Assembly: GCF_903819165.1 (NCBI RefSeq)
Contig: NZ_CAIJCS010000022.1
Location: 47,751 to 111,750 of the forward strand
Direction: 5' to 3'
DNA: 64,000 nucleotides
Source of the DNA: Aedoeadaptatus nemausensis
Lineage (GTDB): Bacteria; Bacillota; Clostridia; Tissierellales; Peptoniphilaceae
Part shown: piece by piece, positions 9,136 to 15,214 of the stretch
Layout: each line of letters begins with the position of its first letter
How positions within the stretch are numbered: the first letter of the stretch is position 1
Translations under genes and position numbers: made by a program
Notes under the pieces: generated by a model
Databases searched by the model: none
What the model saw: only the letters and a program-made list of their open reading frames with translations
What the model was told of the DNA's origin: nothing

Positions 9136-9182
9136 GAAGATTTTTTCTTGAAAAAGGAAAGCATTCATCTTAAATTTTTTCC
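9136..9182 (+). repeat. 47-bp direct repeat, copy 1
   Basis: The segment beginning GAAGATTTTTTCTTG recurs at 11672-11718 in the same orientation with three mismatches in 47 positions. The two copies bracket the AT-rich patch. The sequence between this copy and the membrane protein gene (9183-9564) holds GC-rich debris up to about 9260 and AT-rich sequence beyond; I see no supported gene in it. Confidence 0.8.
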
Positions 9183-9564
9183 CCGGGCCCCAATCCTTTC
9201 CACCCTAACGCTTTCCAGCAGTCCGAAGCCCTAACGGGCTTCGATTCCTGTTGCCTCGAGTCGACACTATGGATAAAAAGACCATTTTTGCGTTTTCGAA
9301 AACATATCGATGTTTCTGATAAGTTTTTAGTTTGCTTTTCCAATCTTTTAGTTGTTCATAGTCTCGTTGAAGTTGATGTTTTCTTTTGCCTTGACCATGT
9401 ACGAAGTTTATTTTCTTTTGTCTACATTCTTTACTTCTCTTTGCTTTAGTATTGGTATATTTTACCATTATAAAAAATATTTAATTTAGTGATTATTTAA
9501 TAATCTCCAAAAAAATCACTTAGCCTAGGCTAAGTGATATAAACAAATTATATATTTTTTTCTA

Positions 9565-10647
9565 TTAGTTTTCTTCTATAAATCTTTCATTAGATACTCT
9601 TGAACCTAATAAACCACCAAACATTGCTGCAATAGCACTTAATAACAATCCAACAAAGATTAATAATGAAGCCTTGCTTGATGTGCTTGTAACATCATTA
9701 CCTGTTTCTTTTGCTTCTTCTACAGTATTTTCTGCTGTTACTTTAGCTTGTTCTACTGCTTTTGTAACTTCTACTGAAGCTTCGTTAAATGTTTTTTCTG
9801 CTTGTGCATATGTTTTTTGTAAACCATCATATATGTTGTTTGATATTTCTTCAACTTCAGTTTCTGATAGGTCTGAGTTTTTTGCTACTGCATTTGTAAT
9901 ATCTTCTTGTGATACTGAATTTGCAATGTCTTCTGCTCTTGCACCTATTTTATCTGCTGTATCCTTACCAATTTTTTCTGCATTTTCAGGATTTAAAGCT
10001 ATATCTTTTGCTGCTTGTTTGATTTCTTCTACTGATTCATCAACTTGTGATTGCAAGTATCCTGGTCTTAATTTTTCATTTTCTGAATCTTTTAAGTATT
10101 TTTCTACATTAGCTTGTAATTCTTTTGAATCAACACCTTCAACTTCTTGACCTACTTTTTCAAAAGCTGTTGAACTTAATGATGATACATTTTCTGAAAC
10201 TGTAGATGCTGCTTTTCCAGCTACACTACCTGCTGCCCCAGCTACTGATCCTGCTGTATTTGCTGCAGTTTTAACTGTTGCTGTAACAGCTGTGAATAAC
10301 ATTACAACTACTAAAGCCATTGATAATGCCCATGATAAGAAACCATGCAATAAACCAACTCTTTTAGCTGCTAATCCTCCAACAAAACCTGCTGCAAATA
10401 AAGATACTAATAATTGAACTACTGTCCAAATACCAACACCTGTAAATAATCCATTAAATGGATTTGATGATTGAAAGTCTAAAGTTGCAAATCCGATTGA
10501 TGATCCTATAAAACTTAGTAAGAACATTACAGCGATAAATGTCACTGCACCAGCAAATATTGCTGACCATGAAATGTTGTTACCTATTTCATGTCTACTA
10601 TTTCTTCTTTCAATTCTTTCTTGTAATACTTCTTCTCTATTTTTCAT
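9565..10647 (-). CDS. Membrane protein of unknown function with long Ala-rich central region
   Basis: 360 aa. The start is the ATG at 10647 because GGAGG precedes it by 4-5 bp; an in-frame ATG 19 codons upstream lacks a site. Layout: charged N-terminus, SWSAIFAG hydrophobic segment (about 25-50), a second and third glycine-rich membrane stretch (about 68-125), a 200-residue hydrophilic region rich in Ala, Glu, Lys, Ser and Val with amphipathic, coiled-coil-like character, and a final membrane helix near 335-350 ending SRVSNERFIEEN. Function not recognised. Codon use is strongly AT-biased (AAT, TTT, ACA, GCT), unlike genes on both sides, so lateral origin is likely. No operon partners. Confidence 0.72.
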   Translation of the reverse strand: MKNREEVLQERIERRNSRHEIGNNISWSAIFAGAVTFIAVMFLLSFIGSSIGFATLDFQSSNPFNGLFTGVGIWTVVQLLVSLFAAGFVGGLAAKRVGLLHGFLSWALSMALVVVMLFTAVTATVKTAANTAGSVAGAAGSVAGKAASTVSENVSSLSSTAFEKVGQEVEGVDSKELQANVEKYLKDSENEKLRPGYLQSQVDESVEEIKQAAKDIALNPENAEKIGKDTADKIGARAEDIANSVSQEDITNAVAKNSDLSETEVEEISNNIYDGLQKTYAQAEKTFNEASVEVTKAVEQAKVTAENTVEEAKETGNDVTSTSSKASLLIFVGLLLSAIAAMFGGLLGSRVSNERFIEEN

Positions 10648-10711
10648 AATTCCTCCTAATAATTCATCTGCATAGTATTGTATCAGCAAATATGTTTTTT
10701 TCAAACAATTA

Positions 10712-10885
10712 TCATAAATATTCTCTATAGGCGAGTGGTAATATTAAATGAAACACCCTATATAAAAAAGTCGCTGTCCTCTCATGTATAATAAATTTAT
10801 CAACAAGTTCTTTTCCCTTACCAAGTTCATCTGGATTGTTAAATGAAACATCGGGAAGAGCTCCTTTAAGATTATTTGTTTCTAA
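10712..10885 (-). pseudogene. Orphan coding fragment, weakly like a type I restriction methylase subunit (HsdM)
   Basis: Between two stop codons the minus strand reads about 57 codons that include NNLKGALPDV and FNNPDELGKGKELVDKF. This resembles the segment just ahead of the methylase domain in some HsdM proteins. There is no start codon with a binding site and no continuation of the methylase, so if real it is a remnant. The similarity is from memory of the family pattern only. Confidence 0.25.
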
Positions 10886-10933
10886 TTAATCATATAAATT
10901 CAAATCTATTTATCATTTTTCTCCATCTATACC

Positions 10934-11006
10934 GTTGACACGACCTATCAAAATATCCAAAGTGTTGACACAACCCTTTCATAATATTTATAGTGTTGCT
11001 ACGACT
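10934..11006 (+). repeat. Three spaced 12-bp repeats (GTTGACACGACC type)
   Basis: GTTGACACGACC (10934-10945), GTTGACACAACC (10964-10975) and a decayed GTTGCTACGACT (10995-11006) recur with 30-31 bp period; the interspersed sequence is AT-rich and also partly similar. Function unknown; the layout is iteron-like. No gene is recognisable between 10886 and 11841. Confidence 0.6.
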
Positions 11007-11322
11007 AAGTATTTGAAAAATATTTTTGAAGACTAATTTCAATATTTTAAATCTATAATTATCTAGTCCAAAATTCATAAGCCTATTGATTTCAAGCCTT
11101 TCAAAGACTTTAATACCTTACTCTCTTGTCATCAATACTAGAGCCTCTACATGGGCTGTGTCGCGGAATAAATTCTCTAAATTGGACCATTATATTCGCC
11201 CACAGATAACGGGCGAGCGTCCGTCAAATCTACCCAATCAGTCGTCGCTTCGCTCGGCTTCTTGGAGATTTTTGAATTGAGACCTGCCATGAAATCAAAG
11301 ATTTCAGGCTAGGGCTTCAGCT

Positions 11323-11448
11323 CGCCCCTACGAGCGTGCAAGGTGTGGTTAGGATAAAAATATTTTTATAGGAAACGCGACGATGTCTGACCGACACAAA
11401 ATAAAAAGATTCTGTTGAGTCCCAATGTAGGGGCGGGCCTGCCCGCCC
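11323..11448. repeat. Palindrome cluster, possible MITE-like debris
   Basis: CGCCCCTAC (11323-11331) is repeated inverted as GTAGGGGCG (11427-11435), and the latter starts a perfect 8-bp palindrome GGGCGGGC-CT-GCCCGCCC (11431-11448). Further small palindromes lie just upstream: TCGCCC...GGGCGA near 11192-11213 and TGAAATC-AAA-GATTTCA near 11290-11306. Such GC-rich palindromes in an otherwise AT-rich non-coding stretch suggest non-autonomous repeat elements. Confidence 0.45.
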
Positions 11449-11671
11449 GAGGTATGCGAATATATTCCCCCAAATGAAACACAAAACTTTCGCATGAATT
11501 CCATCTGATGCGGAAAATGCCGCAGGTATTTTCTTCTCATCAAAAAGCCGGCCAGAATGGGGATGGGGTTCGCGGAAAAGTTTTTCTGGTTATTTAAAAC
11601 CGAGTTTAAAAAGGAGTTTCATGCGTGAATGTATTTTTTTAATGCGATCGAAAGTTTTTTATTTTTAACCA

Positions 11672-11718
11672 GAAGGTTTTTTCTTGAAAAAGGAAAGAAT
11701 TCATCTTAAACTTTTTCC
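11672..11718 (+). repeat. 47-bp direct repeat, copy 2
   Basis: Same-orientation copy of 9136-9182, three mismatches. It lies at the right side of the AT-rich patch, about 125 bp from the folA terminator. Confidence 0.8.
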
Positions 11719-11841
11719 GGGAAAAGGAATAGGGCATCCGGATTCGCCCTCTTACCTTTCCCCGCGTTATGGTTTTCGGGTAGTATGTAAACCGAATCAA
11801 AGAAGATTTTTACATTAAAGCTGTCTTTATTTTTTCTAATC

Positions 11842-11882
11842 AAAAAAGCTCATTTTAGATCATATATCTAAAATGAGCTTTC
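11842..11882 (-). terminator. Intrinsic terminator of the gntR-GNAT-folA unit
   Basis: Perfect 16-bp inverted repeat AAAGCTCATTTTAGAT / ATCTAAAATGAGCTTT with a 5-nt loop. On the minus strand it is followed by a T-run (A-run at 11842-11847 on the plus strand) and it overlaps the folA stop codon. Confidence 0.92.
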
Positions 11883-12341
11883 TCTTCTTACCCAATGTTC
11901 TTCTCTCGCTTTTTCCGTAAAGGGTTTATCTTCTTTCAGTTCGAATTCATCCTCCAAAGAGGGAATCGTCGTCTCTCCTCCCGTGTGGGCGGGCACGCGG
12001 GTAAGATAAGCTTCTTCGATCCGGTGCCAAAGGCTTTTTACTACGCCGGCACCGCCGACGAGAAATACTTTCCGCTCGGGAAATTTCTCTATCAGGCGGT
12101 TCAGTTCTTCTTCGTCTTTAAAGTAGTGGACGTGAGGCTCGGGTTCTTTCTTTTGCCGCGTCATAACGAATGTTTTACGGCGGGGAAGGGTGCCGGTAGC
12201 TTCAAATGTCTTTCGACCCATGACGAGGATATGGCCTTCGGTCCGTTCTTTAAAGCGCTTCAGGTCTTCGGGAATAAAGAGGATCTGTTCGTCGTCTTTT
12301 GCGATGGCATTGTCTAAATCTACGAGGAGTAATAGGATCAT
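11868..12341 (-). CDS. folA: Divergent dihydrofolate reductase
   Basis: Reduces dihydrofolate to tetrahydrofolate with NADPH. The 157 aa match DHFR length and order: IPEDLKRFK (23-31, acidic active-site residue D26), MGRKTFE (41-47), a nucleotide-binding VGGAG around 98, and a C-terminal strand set. Odd: the LPW(H/N) segment that precedes the active-site acid is replaced by Q-I-L-F, so the usual tryptophan is missing, which could alter substrate binding or trimethoprim response (inference). The start codon overlaps the stop of the upstream GNAT gene (ATGA), so the two are coupled. No thymidylate synthase is nearby. A DHFR-like enzyme with another substrate cannot be excluded. Confidence 0.78.
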   Translation of the reverse strand: MILLLLVDLDNAIAKDDEQILFIPEDLKRFKERTEGHILVMGRKTFEATGTLPRRKTFVMTRQKKEPEPHVHYFKDEEELNRLIEKFPERKVFLVGGAGVVKSLWHRIEEAYLTRVPAHTGGETTIPSLEDEFELKEDKPFTEKAREEHWVRRESSF

Positions 12342-13549
12342 CGGATGGTTTGGATATCGGCGCTACGTTCCGCCGGATGGTGGAGGATCAGTGCTTCACG
12401 GGCGCGATTCGGGGTTTCGGAGAAAATAGTCAGCTTGCCTTCCGTTGCGTCGTGGCGCAGCAGATTATTTTCTACAAGTTCTTTTCGCAATCCCGTCATT
12501 AAAAGATCGAATACGTCCACGCGATGAAGTCGACGCTTTAAGCTCTCTTCCAGGAATTTTTCGATGGCATCGGATTGAGTGGAAAGCTTGGAATCGACGA
12601 TCAGGAGGGTGTCGAAGTTTTTCTCTTTAAGCTCGTCCAGATGAGCGGCGAGGACCGTATAAAAATCGGCGTCCAGGGTGTGGCCGCTTCTAAAGCCGTC
12701 TCTGTCCAGTGTCATTTCTACGGCGGTAAGGGAGCCGTCTATTGCGTCGAAAGCGGCGCGATAATCGTTGGATTTAAACTGCATTTCCGTACCGATGACG
12801 AGGGCCGTCTTGGTCTTGCTGACTCGCTTAACTTCTTCCGCCGCTACTTTCGGCAGATCGAAGTCTTCCAGGGGGCGGAAATTGCGATTGCCGTACAATT
12901 CGGGGGCTATAATGGAATACTTTGCTGTTTCCGTCTTAACTCTTCGGGCCAGTTCCAACCAATAAGGGTCGTCGCGCAGGAGGTCTACGACGATAAGCTG
13001 CTCTTTCGGGAAATAGTTACGGATGGTGGGGATCAGTTCGAAGCCCATAGTTTTCGTCGTGAAGTAAACCAGAGGCTGTTCTTGTTCTTTAGCAAAGAGG
13101 GGAAGGGGATTGCGGGCTTTGCTTCCGATTTTTTTCTCGTAATCGATGCGCATGCGGTCGTTGACGCCGCTGTATTTTGTCTTCGGCTGAAAGCCGTTGC
13201 GTTCGAAAAAGCCGCGAGCGGAAAGGGGACCCGACGACGATAGAATTTGGCCTTTTTCCATGCGGGCTTCCAGGAAGCTGAGCATTTGATGGCCAAGCCC
13301 TTGGCGGCGCTTATGGTAGTCCACCAGGATTTCGTGAATATGGATTTTATCTTCTTCTTTTGAGGTAACGAGGGCGCCGACCAGTTTCTCGTCGTCGTAA
13401 AGGCCGTAAATGGTTTTGTCCCGATCCAATGTCATGCGTTCGTCGTCGAAGAGCTCATTGTAGGGAGCGTAGAGAATATGTTGGCGCAGGCGAATAGCCT
13501 CGTCGTGTTCCGGCGTACCGTAATCGATGGCGTTCATGTAAATGGTCAT
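12338..13549 (-). CDS. GNAT acetyltransferase fused to a glutamate-racemase-like domain lacking catalytic residues
   Basis: 403 aa from the ATG at 13549, chosen because GGAGGG ends 4-5 bp upstream. Residues 1-140 are a GNAT acetyltransferase with the acetyl-CoA loop RRQGLGHQML and a C-terminal GFFERNGF segment. Residues 165-403 align along their length with glutamate racemase (MurI/RacE): the first strand and helix, IGTEMQFKSNDY (racemase IGTE..xKSNxY), FDTLLIV (racemase DTLILGCTH) and a closing LTIFSE strand. The catalytic positions are changed: DSG to T-T-K, the first ACNT to A-P-E-L, the second GCTH to V-D-S-K. The second domain is therefore predicted inactive as racemase and may bind a ligand. 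Function unknown; coupled to folA and downstream of a GntR regulator. Confidence 0.78.
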   Translation of the reverse strand: MTIYMNAIDYGTPEHDEAIRLRQHILYAPYNELFDDERMTLDRDKTIYGLYDDEKLVGALVTSKEEDKIHIHEILVDYHKRRQGLGHQMLSFLEARMEKGQILSSSGPLSARGFFERNGFQPKTKYSGVNDRMRIDYEKKIGSKARNPLPLFAKEQEQPLVYFTTKTMGFELIPTIRNYFPKEQLIVVDLLRDDPYWLELARRVKTETAKYSIIAPELYGNRNFRPLEDFDLPKVAAEEVKRVSKTKTALVIGTEMQFKSNDYRAAFDAIDGSLTAVEMTLDRDGFRSGHTLDADFYTVLAAHLDELKEKNFDTLLIVDSKLSTQSDAIEKFLEESLKRRLHRVDVFDLLMTGLRKELVENNLLRHDATEGKLTIFSETPNRAREALILHHPAERSADIQTIR

Positions 13550-13559
13550 ATTTCCCTCC

Positions 13560-13588
13560 AAAAAAATACAGAGGCGAGCCTCTGTATT
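13560..13588 (-). terminator. Terminator/attenuator between gntR and the GNAT gene
   Basis: Perfect 11-bp inverted repeat AATACAGAGGC-GA-GCCTCTGTATT; on the minus strand it is followed by seven T and then immediately by the GGAGGG binding site of the next gene. There is no room for a separate promoter after it, so the next two genes depend on read-through or a promoter inside gntR. Confidence 0.8.
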
Positions 13589-13589
13589 A

Positions 13590-14246
13590 CTAGATGTCTG
13601 TCGCCGTATGGCCAATTTCCGAGAAGTGATATTCCCAGTGGGTGTTGATAAGGTAGTCTTTCAACTCGTCGATTTTCTTTTCCCGGAAGAGATCGGTAAT
13701 ATGGGAGTGTTGTCTGTTGGTCTCGATCAGCAGGTTCTGCAAGTCTTTATTCTCTCCCACATCGAGGCCTTGGCGAATAAAGCGACGTTGCAGACGGTTG
13801 ATGGTATCGATAAGAGTTTCGTTGTTGGATTTTTCGATATAAGTTTCGTGAAATCTCTCCTGAAGATCGAAGTACTCGTCGAATTGGAAGCGGTTAATAT
13901 GGAAACTCATAAGCTCCGTTAAATCGTCCATGGAGTTTAAATCTTCTTCCGTTAAATTTTCGAGTGCGAGCTCGGCCGCCAGTGCATCCAGAGGAGCGAG
14001 AATGCGGTAAATATCCTTGCCCTCTTCCTTTGTAAGGGGCTTGACGCGGAACCCTCTGCGCGGTGCGGAATCCAAAAAGCCGTCGGCGGCCAACTGAATC
14101 AGCGCCTCGCGCACCGGTGTACGGGAAATATTTAGTTGCTGACAAATATCTTGTTCGTTTACTTTTTCATTGGAATTTAATTTTCCCAAGCGAATTTGCT
14201 CGGCTATAAAATTATAAACATGATCTTTTAATGATAAAAATTCCAT
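13590..14246 (-). CDS. GntR family regulator, FCD (FadR-like) subfamily
   Basis: 218 aa. N-terminal winged helix (about 1-75) has the GntR signature NEQDICQQLNISRTPVREAL, and the wing ends in RRGFRVKPL. The C-terminal all-helical FCD domain (about 80-210) contains the conserved acidic/histidine metal-site pattern (D near 98, HETYIEKS near 143, HSHI near 187, H near 209), which in this subfamily binds a small carboxylate ligand. GGAGG precedes the ATG. Probably a local regulator of itself and the downstream GNAT fusion and folA; the ligand is unknown. Several ATTGTA-type motifs lie upstream. Confidence 0.9.
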   Translation of the reverse strand: MEFLSLKDHVYNFIAEQIRLGKLNSNEKVNEQDICQQLNISRTPVREALIQLAADGFLDSAPRRGFRVKPLTKEEGKDIYRILAPLDALAAELALENLTEEDLNSMDDLTELMSFHINRFQFDEYFDLQERFHETYIEKSNNETLIDTINRLQRRFIRQGLDVGENKDLQNLLIETNRQHSHITDLFREKKIDELKDYLINTHWEYHFSEIGHTATDI

Positions 14247-14257
14247 AGTAACCTCCT

Positions 14258-14331
14258 ATTGTACGATATCCTTTGCTTAATCATAACACTAGGAAAATAC
14301 CATGTCTACAATTTTCACATCTGCATACAAT
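14258..14331. promoter_or_regulatory. Three ATTGTA half-site motifs upstream of gntR
   Basis: ATTGTACGAT at 14258-14267, and on the minus strand ATTGTAGAC (14304-14312) and ATTGTATGC (14323-14331). ATTGTATACAAT-like palindromes are typical FCD-GntR operators, so these could be binding sites for the adjacent regulator. Copies are imperfect. Confidence 0.35.
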
Positions 14332-14414
14332 ATCTAGCTTAGAAAAGAACAATTAATTGAATTATCCTAGAAGTCTTCAGCGGGGAATGGGGTCAATTCT
14401 TTTATAAGCTATGG

Positions 14415-14420
14415 TATAAT
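14415..14420 (+). promoter_or_regulatory. Extended -10 promoter for the hydrolase/MurF operon
   Basis: TGG-TATAAT at 14412-14420, about 20 bp before the GAGGGGG binding site. A -35 resembling consensus is not evident, as expected for an extended -10 promoter. Confidence 0.5.
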
Positions 14421-14440
14421 GAGCAGTTGAGGGGGATGGG

Positions 14441-15205
14441 ATGGAGAAAGAATACATTCAAATAAATGGAAAACAAATTGCTCTCGTCGATACGAAAATC
14501 GGCGAGGATATCGTGTTTGTCTTACACGGTTGGGGCGCCATGATCGAGTCGGTCATGCCCATTGTCAATGCACTGAAAGATAAATACCGCGTGATCGCCT
14601 ACGACGCTTATGGCCACGGCGATAGCGACGCGCCTACAGAGGTGATCGGAGGGGAAGAATATATGGAACTTCTTCATGCCGTTTACGATTATTTCGGCGT
14701 GGAATCCGCCCACTGTGTGGGACATTCTTTCGGCGGTAAGACCCTTACGCTTTTCGCCTCGCGCTATCCCGAAAAGGTGAAGAGGCTCGTGCTCATTGAC
14801 GCCAGCGGCGTAAAGCCCAAGCGCAAACCGTCGTATTATGTGAAGGTGTATTCTTTCAAACTCATGAAATTCCTTTACCGCGCCGCCTTTTTCTGGAAAG
14901 ACAAGGAAGAAGCCATGAAGGGCTTTTATAAAAACCACGGGAGTGACGATTATCGTGCCGCCGACGGCATTATGCGCAAGGTCTTCGTAAAAGTGGTAAA
15001 TGAAAACACGGAAGAGGTTTTTCCGGATATTCAGGCGGAGACGCTCCTTATTTGGGGCGATAAAGACGACGCCACGCCTCTTTATATGGCGGAGGTCTTC
15101 GAGAAGAAGATCCCCGGAGCGGGGCTAGTGGTCTTGGAAGGCGGACATTACAGCTACTTAGATGCATTCGGACAATTTAACGCCGTCTTGCGTTCGTTTT
15201 TATAA
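14441..15205 (+). CDS. Alpha/beta hydrolase
   Basis: 254 aa with the full alpha/beta-hydrolase layout: oxyanion-hole HGWG (about 29-32), nucleophile elbow GHSFGG (serine about residue 94), a lid region (about 125-185), acid in WGDKDDATP and histidine in GGHYSY near the C-terminus. Substrate unknown; the family includes esterases, lipases and acyl-peptidases. Stop is 9 bp before a Mur-ligase gene and Ddl follows further on, so a role in cell-envelope metabolism is possible but only by context. No signal peptide, so cytoplasmic. Confidence 0.87.
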   Translation: MEKEYIQINGKQIALVDTKIGEDIVFVLHGWGAMIESVMPIVNALKDKYRVIAYDAYGHGDSDAPTEVIGGEEYMELLHAVYDYFGVESAHCVGHSFGGKTLTLFASRYPEKVKRLVLIDASGVKPKRKPSYYVKVYSFKLMKFLYRAAFFWKDKEEAMKGFYKNHGSDDYRAADGIMRKVFVKVVNENTEEVFPDIQAETLLIWGDKDDATPLYMAEVFEKKIPGAGLVVLEGGHYSYLDAFGQFNAVLRSFL

Positions 15206-15214
15206 GGAGAGATT

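Noticed and set aside
9240..9258. TTCGATTCC...GCCTC, like the 3' end of a tmRNA or tRNA (possible attachment site)
   Set aside because: The T-arm does not pair properly (G53 equivalent is C) and no CCA end, acceptor stem or integrase was found.
9205..9468. 87-codon open frame on the minus strand, Lys/Arg-rich
   Set aside because: No ribosome binding site, odd composition, runs across the boundary between GC-rich and AT-rich sequence; a transposase remnant was considered but no motif is clear.
10934..11006. CRISPR array
   Set aside because: Only three 12-bp units with similar rather than unique spacers and no cas genes.
11086..11280. 64-codon frame in the AT-rich patch
   Set aside because: No binding site and no recognisable protein pattern; overlaps small palindromes.
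12575..13243. 222-codon plus-strand frame opposite the GNAT fusion
   Set aside because: The minus strand encodes recognisable GNAT and racemase-like domains over the same span; the plus frame has no start site or family pattern.
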